A stretch of 64,000 bases of DNA, from contig NZ_CP048405.1 of NCBI RefSeq assembly GCF_014084125.1, positions 1,984,001-2,048,000 of the forward strand, in the 5' to 3' direction. The number at the start of each line of letters is the position of its first letter. Positions within the stretch are counted from its first letter, which is position 1. Positions 27,052-36,038 of the stretch are shown in pieces. The notes beneath the pieces are model-generated. The model was not told the DNA's origin and searched no databases. It worked only from the letters and a program-made list of their open reading frames with translations. The position numbers and the translations under genes were made by a program. The stretch is from Streptacidiphilus sp. PB12-B1b. GTDB lineage: Bacteria; Actinomycetota; Actinomycetes; Streptomycetales; Streptomycetaceae.

Positions 27052-28351
27052 CCGGCGGCCCGTCCGGGCGCACCGTCTCCCGCCACAGCCGGCGGCCGGA
27101 GACCAGCGCCGCCGCCAGCAGCAGCAGGTTCCGCAGCACCAGCGCGGTACTGCCCAGCAGCCGGAAGTGCATCACGTCCGAGAACAGCAGCGGGAACTCC
27201 AGGAAGGTGAACGCCCCGGCGGCCAGCAGCAGCCAGGCCACCGGACGCTGCGTCGTCCTGGGCGAGGCCAGGCACACCGCGGCCAGGCCCACCAGCCACA
27301 CCAGGTACTGCGGGCTGATCACCCGGCTGGTCACCACGAACAGCAGCAGCGCGGTCAGCGCCGCGTCCGCCGGGGTCGCGGGCGTCCAGCGCCGCGCCCG
27401 GGCCCGCCACAGCAGCAGCCAGCCGAACGCGCCCACCGACAGCGCCACCATCAGCCGGCCGACCAGCGCGACGCCCGGGCCCAGCAGCTCCACCGAGCCG
27501 TAGTTCATCGCCGCCGTGCCGTGCCAGCCCAGCAGCCGGGCCGCCTCGAACGGCAGCGCGCCCAGCGACTCGACCTCCACCCCGCGGTTCTCCTGGAACC
27601 CGAGGAAGGAGAACGCGCCGTTCATGGTCACCGCGAAGACGAAGCCCAGCGCCAGTGCCGAGACCGCCACCGCCGCCACCGCGTCCCTGGTCCGGCGGCC
27701 CCTCGGCGTGCCGACCACGGTCAGCACCGGCCACACCTTCAGCATCGCGCCGACCCCCGCCAGCACCCCGCCCAGCACCGGGCGCCGGGCCGAGGCCAGC
27801 AGCCCGCCGACCGCGACCACGGTCACCACCAGGTCGAACCGGCAGTAGACGGTCGGCCCCAGCAGCGGCACGCCCAGCACCCACAGCCACAGCCCGGCGC
27901 CGCTGCCGCCGCGCCGCCGGGCCCGCGCCAGCAGCAGCGCCGCCAGCGCGTCGCAGGCGGTCACCACGGTCAGGAAGCCGGTGAAGTACGACCAGGGCAG
28001 CCAGCAGGGCAGCAGCATCACCGCCGCCGCCAGCGGTGGGTACTGCCAGGTCATGTCGTCCAGCGGGAAGGTGCCGGTCTGCAGCACCTGCGCCCAGCCC
28101 TGGTAGATGACCTTGACGTCGGTGGTCAGCGCCAGGCTGCCGAGCGGCAGCACGTCCAGCACCGCCAGCAGCACCACCGCCCGGGTGGCCGCCCACACCA
28201 GCAGCGGCGCCCAGCGCCGGGCCCGGCCGCCGCCCGTGCCGGTGCCTGGGCCGCTGCCGCCGCCGCGCTCGCGGCTGCCGCTCTCGATGCCGGTCTCGCT
28301 GTGGCTGCCGATGGGGGTCCTCGCCGGGTCTGGGGACGGGCTTCGCCGCAC
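27008..28351 (-). CDS. GT87-family polyprenol-phosphate-mannose-dependent mannosyltransferase
   Basis: A 447-residue integral membrane glycosyltransferase (DUF2029/GT87) with about 10-12 helices. The first outer loop holds the DDMTWQYPP segment with catalytic-type acidic residues, and later segments FRLL and SPQYLVWL match the family. GT87 enzymes in mycobacteria (Rv2181, PimE) add alpha-1,2-mannose to phosphatidylinositol mannosides and lipoarabinomannan using polyprenyl-phosphate-mannose. Start GTG 28351 has no good ribosome site and the first 45 residues are low-complexity, so the true start may be internal. It is divergent from the PimB-like gene. Confidence 0.87.
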   Translation of the reverse strand: MRRSPSPDPARTPIGSHSETGIESGSRERGGGSGPGTGTGGGRARRWAPLLVWAATRAVVLLAVLDVLPLGSLALTTDVKVIYQGWAQVLQTGTFPLDDMTWQYPPLAAAVMLLPCWLPWSYFTGFLTVVTACDALAALLLARARRRGGSGAGLWLWVLGVPLLGPTVYCRFDLVVTVVAVGGLLASARRPVLGGVLAGVGAMLKVWPVLTVVGTPRGRRTRDAVAAVAVSALALGFVFAVTMNGAFSFLGFQENRGVEVESLGALPFEAARLLGWHGTAAMNYGSVELLGPGVALVGRLMVALSVGAFGWLLLWRARARRWTPATPADAALTALLLFVVTSRVISPQYLVWLVGLAAVCLASPRTTQRPVAWLLLAAGAFTFLEFPLLFSDVMHFRLLGSTALVLRNLLLLAAALVSGRRLWRETVRPDGPPVSAAPREGRLATAR

Positions 28352-28424
28352 CGCGGCCGTGCTGCCCTATCGTACGGATCACCAACCGCCGCACCGTGGA
28401 CCTCGAAGGGCAAGCCGCCAGCGC

Positions 28425-29555
28425 ATGGAGAAGACGCTCATCGTCACCAACGACTTCCCGCCCCGCCCCGGCGGCATCCAGACCTTCGTCCACAACATGG
28501 CCGTGCGGATGCCCGCCGACAAGATCGTGGTGTACGCCTCCACCTGGCGCGACGGCCGCGAGGCCGCCCGCTTCGACGCCGAGCAGCCGTTCCAGGTGGT
28601 CCGCGACCGCACCACCATGCTGCTGCCCACGCCCCGGGTGACCCGCCGCGCCGCCGAGATCCTGCGGGCGGAGGGCTGCGGCTCGGTGTGGTTCGGCGCC
28701 GCCGCGCCGCTCGGGCTGGCCGCGCCCGCGCTGCGCCGGGCCGGGGCCGGGCGGCTGCTGGGCATGACCCACGGCCACGAGGCGGCCTGGGCGCAGCTGC
28801 CCGGCTCCCGGCAGCTGCTGCGCCGGATCGGGGCCGGCACCGACGCCCTCACCTACCTCGGCGAGTACACCCGGGCCCGGATCGCCGCCGCGGTCGGCCC
28901 GGAGGCGGCGGCGCGGATGCGGCAGATCCCGCCGGGCGTGGACGAGAAGACCTTCCACCCGGACTCCGGCGGCGCGCAGCTGCGGGCCCGGCTGGGGCTG
29001 GCCGACCGGCCGGTGGTGGTCTGCGTCTCCCGGCTGGTCCGGCGCAAGGGGCAGGACACGCTGATCCGGGCGCTGCCCGGGGTGCTGGCGAAGGAGCCGG
29101 ACACGGTGCTGCTGATCGTCGGCGACGGGCCCTACCGGGCGGAGCTGGAGAAGCTGGCCGAGGCCGTCGGAGTGGCCGGCTCGGTGCGGTTCACCGGGGC
29201 GGTGCCCTGGGCCGAGCTGCCCGCGCACTACGGCGCCGGGGACGTCTACGCCATGCCCTGCCGCACCCGGCGCGGCGGCCTGGACGTGGAGGGCCTGGGC
29301 ATCGTCTACCTGGAGGCGTCCGCCACCGGCCTGCCGGTGGTCGCCGGGGACTCCGGCGGCGCGCCGGACGCGGTGCTGGAGGGCGAGACCGGCTACGTCG
29401 TCCCCGGGCGTGACCCCGAAGCGCTGGTGGACCGGCTGGTGACGCTGGTTCAGGACGCCCCGCTGCGGGCGCGGATGGGCGCGCGCGGGCGCGCCTGGGT
29501 GGAGCAGAGCTGGCGCTGGGACCTGCTGGCGGGCCGGCTGGCGGCGCTGCTGTAG
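28425..29555 (+). CDS. pimB: GT4 glycosyltransferase, PimB-like mannosyltransferase
   Basis: A 376-residue cytosolic or membrane-associated GT-B enzyme. The N-terminal domain begins TLIVTNDFPPRPGGIQT, and the C-terminal domain has VCVSRLVRRKGQD and the donor-site EGLGIVYLEA (E-x7-E). These match PimB' (Rv2188c), which adds the second mannose to Ac1PIM1 from GDP-mannose in phosphatidylinositol mannoside synthesis. The neighbours (GT87, acyl-CoA ligase) are the same as in Mycobacterium. ATG 28425 was chosen as the start of the fold; AAGGG lies 14 bases upstream, so its ribosome site is weak. Confidence 0.88.
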   Translation: MEKTLIVTNDFPPRPGGIQTFVHNMAVRMPADKIVVYASTWRDGREAARFDAEQPFQVVRDRTTMLLPTPRVTRRAAEILRAEGCGSVWFGAAAPLGLAAPALRRAGAGRLLGMTHGHEAAWAQLPGSRQLLRRIGAGTDALTYLGEYTRARIAAAVGPEAAARMRQIPPGVDEKTFHPDSGGAQLRARLGLADRPVVVCVSRLVRRKGQDTLIRALPGVLAKEPDTVLLIVGDGPYRAELEKLAEAVGVAGSVRFTGAVPWAELPAHYGAGDVYAMPCRTRRGGLDVEGLGIVYLEASATGLPVVAGDSGGAPDAVLEGETGYVVPGRDPEALVDRLVTLVQDAPLRARMGARGRAWVEQSWRWDLLAGRLAALL

Positions 29556-29563
29556 CCGCCGCC

Positions 29564-29593
29564 GACCGGCCCCGCCGACCCGTGCGGCCGGTC
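29564..29593. terminator. Bidirectional terminator between pimB-like and acyl-CoA ligase genes
   Basis: GACCGGCC (29564-29571) and GGCCGGTC (29586-29593) form a perfect 8-bp stem with a 14-base loop between convergent stop codons. The right arm overlaps the ligase stop. Confidence 0.5.
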
Positions 29594-31388
29594 AGCGCGA
29601 GGCGTACAGGGCCTCGACGTCCGCGTCGAAGTCCTTCAGCACGATCGCCCGCTTCAGCTTCAGCGAGGGGGTGATGTGGCCGGACTCCTCGGACAGCACG
29701 GTGTCCAGGATCCGGAACTTCTTCACCGCCTCGGCGTGCGACACCGCCGCGTTGCCGTCGTCGATCGCGGTCTGGACGGCGGCCAGCAGGTCCGGATCGT
29801 CCATCAGCTCGGCGACGGTGGCCCCGGCGGGCTTGTTGTTGAGCTTCTTCCAGGTCGGGAAGAACTCCGGGTCGATGGTGATCAGGCAGGCGATGAAGGG
29901 TCTGCGGTCGCCGACCACCATGCACTCGCCGATCAGCGGGTACGCCCGGATGCGGTCCTCGATCACGGCCGGGGCGACGTTCTTGCCGCCGGCGGTGACG
30001 ATGATCTCCTTCTTGCGGCCGGTGATGGTCAGGTAGCCCTGGTCGTCCAGCGAGCCGACGTCGCCGGTGGAGAACCAGCCGTCGTGCAGCGCCTCGGCGG
30101 TGGCCTCCGGGTTCTGCCAGTAGCCGGTGAACACCTGCGGGCCCTTCAACAGCACCTCGCCGTCGTCGGCGATCCGGATCGCCGAGCTGGGCAGCGGGCG
30201 GCCGACGCTGCCGATCCGGGCCGCGTCGTACGGGTTGAAGGCGGTCGCCGCGCAGGTCTCGGTCAGGCCGTAGCCCTCCAGCACGGTGAAGCCGACGCCG
30301 CGGAAGAAGTGCCCCAGCCGCTCGCCCAGCGGCGCGCCGCCGGAGATGGCGTGGGTGGCCCGGCCGCCCAGCGCGGCCCGCAGCTTGCCGTAGACCAGCG
30401 CGTCGAAGACCCGGTGCTGGAGCCGGAGCAGCAGCGGCACCCGGCCGGTGTCCTGGGCCCGGCTGTAGGCGATGGCGACCTCGGCGGCCCGGTCGAAGAT
30501 CTTGCCCTTGCCCTCGCTCTGGGCCTTGGCCCGGGCCGAGTTGTAGACCTTCTCGAACACCCGGGGGACGCCCAGGATCAGCGTCGGCTTGAAGTTCGCC
30601 AGCTCGGTGACGACGTCCTTGATGTCCGGCAGGTGGCCCAGCCGGATCGGGGCCATCAGCGCGCCGATCTCCGCGATCCGGCCCAGTACGTGCGCCTCGG
30701 GCAGGAACAGCAGCAGCGAGGAGTCGCCGGTGGTGAACAGCGCCTCCATCCGGGCGACGATGTTGCCCAGCTCCGACATGAAGTTGGAGTGGGTCAGCTG
30801 GCAGCCCTTGGGGCGGCCGGTGGTGCCGGAGGTGTAGACGATGGTGGCGATGGTGTCCGGGCCCAGCGCCGCGCGGCGCTCCTCGATCACCTCGTCGGCG
30901 ACCTCGGCGCCCAGCCGGGTCAGGTCGGACAGCGCGCCCGCCTCGATCTGCCACACCTCGCGCAGCGCGGGCAGCCGCTCGCGGATCGAGCCCACCACGG
31001 CCTCGTGCCGGGGCAGCTCGGTGATGCAGGCCACCGCGCCGGAGTCGCCCAGCATCCACTCGACCTGCTCGGCCGAGGAGGTCTCGTACACCGGGACGGT
31101 GATCGCGCCCGCGCACCAGATGGCGAAGTCCAGCAGCGTCCACTCGTACCGGGTGCGGGACATCAGCGCGACCCGGTCGCCCTGGCCGACACCGGCGGCG
31201 ATCAGGCCCTTGGCGGCGGCGCGGACCTCGGCGAGGAACTCGGTCGCGGTGAAGTCCTGCCACTGGCCGTCGATCTTGCCGCTGACCACGGCGACGTCGG
31301 GATGGCGCTCCGCGTTGCGGTGGATGAGATCGGTGAGGTCTGCGCCACTCGGCACCTCGTACAGGGCCGGAAGGCTGAACTCGCGCAC
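29592..31388 (-). CDS. Long-chain fatty-acid-CoA ligase (FadD15-like)
   Basis: A 598-residue AMP-forming acyl-CoA synthetase that activates fatty acids through an acyl-adenylate. Motifs in order: P-loop YTSGTTGRPKG (about residues 185-195), GYGLTETCAA, STGDVGSLD with the ATP-binding Asp, and TGRKKEIIVTAGGKNVAP containing the hinge. The length and long insert match the eukaryote-like long-chain group (FadD15, Rv2187). GTG 31388 has AGGAG six bases upstream and opens on the conserved N-terminus; upstream in-frame sequence is not conserved. It is divergent from the phosphoesterase gene. Confidence 0.95.
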   Translation of the reverse strand: MREFSLPALYEVPSGADLTDLIHRNAERHPDVAVVSGKIDGQWQDFTATEFLAEVRAAAKGLIAAGVGQGDRVALMSRTRYEWTLLDFAIWCAGAITVPVYETSSAEQVEWMLGDSGAVACITELPRHEAVVGSIRERLPALREVWQIEAGALSDLTRLGAEVADEVIEERRAALGPDTIATIVYTSGTTGRPKGCQLTHSNFMSELGNIVARMEALFTTGDSSLLLFLPEAHVLGRIAEIGALMAPIRLGHLPDIKDVVTELANFKPTLILGVPRVFEKVYNSARAKAQSEGKGKIFDRAAEVAIAYSRAQDTGRVPLLLRLQHRVFDALVYGKLRAALGGRATHAISGGAPLGERLGHFFRGVGFTVLEGYGLTETCAATAFNPYDAARIGSVGRPLPSSAIRIADDGEVLLKGPQVFTGYWQNPEATAEALHDGWFSTGDVGSLDDQGYLTITGRKKEIIVTAGGKNVAPAVIEDRIRAYPLIGECMVVGDRRPFIACLITIDPEFFPTWKKLNNKPAGATVAELMDDPDLLAAVQTAIDDGNAAVSHAEAVKKFRILDTVLSEESGHITPSLKLKRAIVLKDFDADVEALYASR

Positions 31389-31631
31389 GGCTGCTCCTCG
31401 ATCTGCGACGCTGCTGCGGGACGCCAGGACGTTACTGCCGGGTAGGGATGCGCGGATAGAGGCGCACGAGAATATGTTCCCAGTGTCACATTCCCGTGAG
31501 CGGCGCATTTCCGGAACATTCACGGTTCGTGCCCCGCGCCCGTACCCGGCCGCGCATGCGTCCGGGGCGAACATTACGGCAGTGTGAAGCCGACCCGACG
31601 GCAAGGTCCCGGTCGTCCTAAGGTGACTGCC

Positions 31632-32399
31632 ATGAGGGTGCATGTGGTCAGCGACGTACACGGCAACAGCGAGGCACTGGCGCGGGCCGGGGAGGGCGCG
31701 GACGCCACCCTGTGCCTGGGCGACCTGATCCTCTTCCTCGACTACGCCGACCACTCCCGGGGCATCTTCCCCGACCTCTTCGGCGCGCAGAACGCCGGCC
31801 GCATCGTCGCCCTACGCAACGCCCGGCGGTTCCAGGAGGCCCGGGAGTTCTCCCGCAGGCTGTGGGCCGCGCTGCCGGTCGACCGCGAGCAGGCCACCGA
31901 GGCCGCCGTCCGCCGCCAGTACGCGCAGCTCTTCGCCGCCTTCCCCACCCCCACCTACGCCACCTACGGCAACGTCGACATCCCCCGGCTGTGGCCCGAG
32001 TTCGCCCGCGAGGGGGTGACCGTGCTGGACGGTCAGGTGGTCGAGCTGGGCGGGCGCACCTTCGGCTTCGTCGGCGGCGGGCTGCCCTCGCCCATGCGCA
32101 CCCCCTACGAGGTGGACGAGGAGACCTACGCGGCCAAGATCGCCGCCGTGGGCGCGGTGGACGTGCTGTGCTGCCACATCCCGCCCGCCGTGCCCGAGCT
32201 GACCTACGACACCGTGGCCCGCCGGTTCGAGCGCGGCAGCGAGGCCGTGCTGGACGCCATCCACCGCAACCGACCGGGCCACGTCCTGTTCGGACACGTC
32301 CACCAGCCGCTGGCGCAGCGGATGCGGATCGGCCGCACCGAGTGCGTCAACGTCGGCCACTTCCGCTCGACGGGACGGCCGTGGGTCCTGGAGTGGTGA
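31632..32399 (+). CDS. Calcineurin-like metallophosphoesterase
   Basis: A 255-residue binuclear metallohydrolase. All family metal-ligand motifs are visible: SDVHGN (first Asp and His), LGDLI (bridging Asp), TYGNVD (Asn), CCHIPP (His) and FGHVHQ (GHxH). It hydrolyses a phosphomono- or diester; the substrate is unknown. ATG 31632 has AAGGTGA upstream and opens directly on the fold. It is followed closely by the START-like gene on the same strand, and divergent from the acyl-CoA ligase (243-base gap). Confidence 0.93.
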   Translation: MRVHVVSDVHGNSEALARAGEGADATLCLGDLILFLDYADHSRGIFPDLFGAQNAGRIVALRNARRFQEAREFSRRLWAALPVDREQATEAAVRRQYAQLFAAFPTPTYATYGNVDIPRLWPEFAREGVTVLDGQVVELGGRTFGFVGGGLPSPMRTPYEVDEETYAAKIAAVGAVDVLCCHIPPAVPELTYDTVARRFERGSEAVLDAIHRNRPGHVLFGHVHQPLAQRMRIGRTECVNVGHFRSTGRPWVLEW

Positions 32400-32452
32400 C
32401 GCGATAGCCTTCCAGGGTCAAGCGAGGCATGTCGAGACGCGGAGGCCACCCG

Positions 32453-32956
32453 ATGGCGGAGCACACCAGGTCGAGCACCACGATCGATGCGGCACCCGCC
32501 CAGGTCATGGCGGTCATCGCGGACTTCGCTGCCTACCCGGAGTGGACCGGCGAGGTCAAGGAGGTCGAGGTGCTGGGCACGGACGCCGACGGCCGCGCCC
32601 GGCAGGTCCGGCTGCTGCTCGACGCCGGCGCGATCAAGGACGAGCACGTCCTCGCCTACACCTGGGACGGCGACCGCGAGGTCAGCTGGACCCTGGTCAA
32701 GAGCCAGATGCTGAAGTCGCTGGACGGCTCGTACACCCTCGCCGCCACCCGCTCCGGCGGCACCGAGGTCACCTACCAGCTCGCGGTCGACGTCAAGATC
32801 CCGATGCTGGGCATGATCAAGCGCAAGGCCGAGAAGGTCATCATCGACCGGGCCCTGGCCGGGCTGAAGAAGCGGGTGGAGACGGCCGGCTCCGCCGACC
32901 CCGAGGCCGCCGCGGCCGGTCCGGCCGCGACCGGGCCCGCCGGGTCCGAGGGCTGA
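32453..32956 (+). CDS. SRPBCC / START-like lipid- or ligand-binding protein
   Basis: A 167-residue helix-grip protein of the polyketide cyclase/dehydrase family (START-like): IDAAPAQVMAVIADF at the N-terminal helix, EWTGEVKEVEVL strands and the long C-terminal helix KAEKVIIDRALAGLKKRVE. Such folds bind lipids or other hydrophobic ligands. The tail (145-167) is Ala/Gly/Pro rich. ATG 32453 has GGAGG seven bases upstream. The stop overlaps the start of the ArsA-like gene (TGATG). The same pair occurs as Rv2185c-Rv2184c, beside the acyl-CoA ligase, so a lipid-handling role is plausible. Confidence 0.9.
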   Translation: MAEHTRSSTTIDAAPAQVMAVIADFAAYPEWTGEVKEVEVLGTDADGRARQVRLLLDAGAIKDEHVLAYTWDGDREVSWTLVKSQMLKSLDGSYTLAATRSGGTEVTYQLAVDVKIPMLGMIKRKAEKVIIDRALAGLKKRVETAGSADPEAAAAGPAATGPAGSEG

Positions 32957-34167
32957 TGGCCGCCGCCGGCCCGAGCACCGTCCTGGTCACCGGGGGCGGC
33001 GGCAGCGGGCGCAGCACCCTCGCCGCCGCCACCGCGCGGCTCGCCGCCGAGAGCGGCCTGCGGACGCTGCTGCTCGCCGCCGACGACCCGCACCGCACCC
33101 TGGACCGGCTGCTCGGCGCCGAGCTGCGCCCGGAGCCGGCCGAGCTGTGCCCGGGCCTGTTCGCCGCCCGGCTCGACCAGCAGGCCGCCTTCCGCGACGC
33201 CGCCGAACGGCTGCTGGGGCGGGCCAAGCCGCTGTTCGACCTGCTCGGTGTGGAACCACTGGACCGGGACGAGATCAGTGCTCTCCCGGGCGCGGCGCAC
33301 CTGGCCCTGCTCGACGCGCTGCGCACCCGCTCCGCCTGGGACGCCGTGGTCGTGGACGCGCCCCCGGTCGCCGAACTGCTGGCCGCGCTGGCGCTGCCCA
33401 AGCAGCTGGACCGCTACCTGGCCCGGCTGCTCCCGGACGAGCAGCGCCAGGCCGCCCGCGCCCTGCGCCCCATGCTGGCCGCCTTCGCCGGGGTGCCCAT
33501 GCCCGCCGACTGGCTGTTCGAGGCCCGCGCCTGGGCCGCCGCCGAGCTGGCCGCCATCCGTACCGTCGTCGACGCCCCCGGCACCACGGTCCGGCTGGTG
33601 GTGGACGCCGCCGCCGGGCCGCAGGCCGCCGCCGCGCTGCGCTCGGCCCGGGCCGGGCTGGCGCTGCACGGCGCCCGGGTCGAGTCGGTCACCGTCAACC
33701 GGCTGCTGCCGGACGGCGAGGACCCGTTCCTGGCCTCGCTGCACCAGGCCCAGCAGCGGCAACTCGCCGCGCTGGAGCGGGAATGGGACGTCCCGGTGCA
33801 CCCGGTGGCGCACCTCGGCCGGGAGCCGCAGGGCTGGGCCGACCTGGCGGCGCTGGCCGCCCCCGACGCGCTGCGGCTCGCCCCCGCGTCCGGGCAGCCG
33901 GTCGCGGGGCCCGCCGGGTGGCCGGTGGAGGACCTGCTCGGCACCGAGGAGCGGGTGCTGGTGTGGCGCATCCCGCTGCCCGGCGCCGAGCGCGGCGAGC
34001 TCGACCTGGTGCGCCGGGGCGACGAGATGCTGCTGGCCGTCGGCCCGTACCGGCGGACCCTGCTGCTGCCCTCGGCGCTGCGACGCTGCACGGTGGCCGG
34101 CGCCGCCCTGCGCGACGGCGAGCTGGGCGTGCGGTTCGCCCCCGATCCCCGGCTCTGGCCGCGCTGA
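32956..34167 (+). CDS. ArsA/GET3-like ATPase without the P-loop lysine
   Basis: A 403-residue protein of the ArsA (SIMIBI P-loop) family. It has the nucleotide-binding loop region VLVTGGGGSGRSTLAAA, then LLLAADDPHRTL (switch I like) and VVVDAPPVAELL (switch II like). The signature Lys of the deviant Walker A motif (KGGVGKT) and the invariant Lys before Thr are absent, the latter replaced by Arg, so ATP hydrolysis may be weak or lost. The C-terminal 100 residues resemble the alpha-crystallin-like end of bacterial ArsA homologues (PYRRTLLLPSAL). ATG 32956 overlaps the upstream stop; the two proteins probably work together. Confidence 0.88.
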   Translation: MAAAGPSTVLVTGGGGSGRSTLAAATARLAAESGLRTLLLAADDPHRTLDRLLGAELRPEPAELCPGLFAARLDQQAAFRDAAERLLGRAKPLFDLLGVEPLDRDEISALPGAAHLALLDALRTRSAWDAVVVDAPPVAELLAALALPKQLDRYLARLLPDEQRQAARALRPMLAAFAGVPMPADWLFEARAWAAAELAAIRTVVDAPGTTVRLVVDAAAGPQAAAALRSARAGLALHGARVESVTVNRLLPDGEDPFLASLHQAQQRQLAALEREWDVPVHPVAHLGREPQGWADLAALAAPDALRLAPASGQPVAGPAGWPVEDLLGTEERVLVWRIPLPGAERGELDLVRRGDEMLLAVGPYRRTLLLPSALRRCTVAGAALRDGELGVRFAPDPRLWPR

Positions 34168-34300
34168 CACCGGCCCGGCGCCGGGCTTGCCGGGCGGGCC
34201 GCCGGGCAGGCTGGGAAGTGCCACCAGAACACCGACGTGCCAGGCAGGTTCGGGTAGCGTCGCAGGAGAGCGACTCTCTCCCCCTCCGAAGGAGCAGACT

Positions 34301-34846
34301 ATGACGACCGCCGACGACCGCAACGGCGAGGACGTGTGGGCTCGGGCCGTGGCCGAGGACGCCGAGCAGCAGGAGCGGGAGCAGGCGCAGGCGCGGGCCG
34401 AGCAGGCCCGCGGCGCGGCGCAGGCCGAGCAGGCCGAGCAGCCGACCGGGCCGGAGCCGACCGCAGCGCAGTCGGCCGAGCCGGAGCCGACCGAGGCGGC
34501 CGGACCGACCGGTGAGGCCGCCGGGGAGGCCGCCGCCGACGGCCGCTCCCCGGCCGCCGAACTCTTCGGCCCTGAACTCGCGCCGCTGGTCGACGAGGTG
34601 CGCCGGTTCGCGGCCGCGGTCGGCGACCGGGTGGACGAGGCGGCCTCCGCGCTGGGGGCCGGCGAGGGCATCCGCGGGCTGCAGCAGTTGGCCGCCCCGC
34701 TCCGGGGCAAGCACCCCGAGGTGTACGGACACCTGATCGCCGCGGGTGGTGAGCTGCTGGCCGCCTACCGCGCCGCCGTGGCCGCCTCCGAGCGCCGCTG
34801 GACGGCCGGCAAGCCCTCCGGGACCGAGCACATCGATCTTGACTGA
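34301..34846 (+). CDS. DUF5304-like acidic hypothetical protein
   Basis: A 181-residue protein with a very acidic, Glu/Ala/Gln-rich, probably disordered or helical N-terminal half (to about residue 90) and a compact C-terminal half (PAAELFGPELAPLVDEVRRFAAAVGDRVDEA ... in short, a helical domain ending ERRWTAG). It resembles the actinobacterial family DUF5304, whose function is unknown. ATG 34301 has AAGGAG seven bases upstream. A TAGCGT -10-like box (34255-34260) suggests its own promoter, 130 bases after the ArsA-like gene. Confidence 0.8.
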   Translation: MTTADDRNGEDVWARAVAEDAEQQEREQAQARAEQARGAAQAEQAEQPTGPEPTAAQSAEPEPTEAAGPTGEAAGEAAADGRSPAAELFGPELAPLVDEVRRFAAAVGDRVDEAASALGAGEGIRGLQQLAAPLRGKHPEVYGHLIAAGGELLAAYRAAVAASERRWTAGKPSGTEHIDLD

Positions 34847-34936
34847 ACGCTACCGGTGGGTATGCGATGAAAGGGCCCTTGGCTACGACTTCTGAAGGCG
34901 AGCCAGGCTAACTGAATCTCTCTGTCTTCGGCTAAT

Positions 34937-34954
34937 GTACGCACAGGTGTGTAC
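34937..34954 (+). promoter_or_regulatory. 18-bp imperfect palindrome at glkA promoter
   Basis: GTACGCACAGGTGTGTAC is symmetric at seven of nine pairs. It overlaps TAATGT (34934-34939), a -10 candidate about 80 bases before the glkA start. It may be an operator for glucose kinase expression. Confidence 0.4.
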
Positions 34955-35017
34955 CGGCCCCGGTGCGGGCGGGTACCGTACCGCCCAGCGGGGAAGCCAG
35001 CGGAGACTGAGGGACAC

Positions 35018-35962
35018 ATGGGACTGACCATCGGCGTGGACGTCGGGGGGACCAAGATCGCGGCCGGAGTCGTCGACGAGAACGGCGCGATCCTGGCCCG
35101 GACGAGGGTGCCCACACCGGCGGATCCGCAGTGGGCCGTGGGCGCCATCGCGGACGCGGTCAAGGAGCTCCGCGCCGAGCACCAGCAGATCACCGCGGTC
35201 GGCGTCGGTGCGCCCGGCTACATCGACCGAGGCCGCTCCACCGTCCTCATGGCTCCCAACATCAACTGGGAGAACGAGCCGCTGAAGGCCCGGATAGAGG
35301 ACCTGGTCCACCTGCCGACGGTGATCGAGAACGACGCCAACGCGGCGGCCTGGGGCGAGTTCCGCTTCGGGGCGGCCGCCCGGCACGACGACATGATCAT
35401 GATCACCGTGGGCACCGGCATCGGCGGCGGCATCGTCATCGACGGCCGGATGCACCGCGGCGCCTTCGGCGTCGCCGGGGAGATCGGCCACCTCAACATG
35501 GTCCCCGACGGCCTGCCCTGCGGCTGCGGCAGCAAGGGCTGCTGGGAGCAGTACGCCTCCGGCCGGGCCCTGCGCCGCTACGGCCGCGAGCGCGCCGCCG
35601 CCGAGCCCGTCCTCGGCAAGCGGCTGCTGGAGCTGAACGAGGGCGTCGCCGACACCATCACCGGCAGCCAGATCACCCAGGCCGCCGAGGAGGGCGACCA
35701 GCTCTCGCTGGACGTCTACGAGGAGCTCGCCGACTGGCTCGGCCGCGGCATGGCCGACCTGGCCTCGCTGTTCGACCCGGGCGTGTTCGTCCTCGGCGGC
35801 GGGGTCTCCGACTCCGGCGCGCTGCTGCTCGACCCGGTCGCCAAGGCGTTCGAGACCTACCTGATCGGCGGGGTGCACCGGCCCCGGGCCGACGTGGTGC
35901 TGGCGACCCTGGGCTCGGCGGCGGGCATCGTCGGCGCGGCCGACCTGGCCCGCCAGATCTGA
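35018..35962 (+). CDS. glkA: ROK-family glucose kinase
   Basis: A 314-residue glucokinase that phosphorylates glucose with ATP and, in Streptomyces, is required for carbon catabolite repression. The ATP-binding GVDVGGTKIAAG is at the N-terminus, ENDANAAAWGE and the catalytic Asp region in the middle, and the ROK zinc site is CGCGSKGCWEQYASG (about residues 167-181). ATG 35018 is preceded by GAGGGA. The length matches S. coelicolor GlkA. It has its own promoter region and is followed by a nuclease-like gene. Confidence 0.96.
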   Translation: MGLTIGVDVGGTKIAAGVVDENGAILARTRVPTPADPQWAVGAIADAVKELRAEHQQITAVGVGAPGYIDRGRSTVLMAPNINWENEPLKARIEDLVHLPTVIENDANAAAWGEFRFGAAARHDDMIMITVGTGIGGGIVIDGRMHRGAFGVAGEIGHLNMVPDGLPCGCGSKGCWEQYASGRALRRYGRERAAAEPVLGKRLLELNEGVADTITGSQITQAAEEGDQLSLDVYEELADWLGRGMADLASLFDPGVFVLGGGVSDSGALLLDPVAKAFETYLIGGVHRPRADVVLATLGSAAGIVGAADLARQI

Positions 35963-36038
35963 CCGGACGCCGGTTCCCGGCCGTACCGCCGCGCTGTCGT
36001 TCGTCCCCAACGGCAGGGAGAGCTGCGAACATTGGCGC

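Noticed and set aside
31480..31590. Repeated GAACATT elements between the acyl-CoA ligase and phosphoesterase genes
   Set aside because: Two similar copies (GAACATTCACGG and GAACATTACGG) were seen, but spacing and symmetry do not fit a clear operator, and no promoter could be anchored to them.
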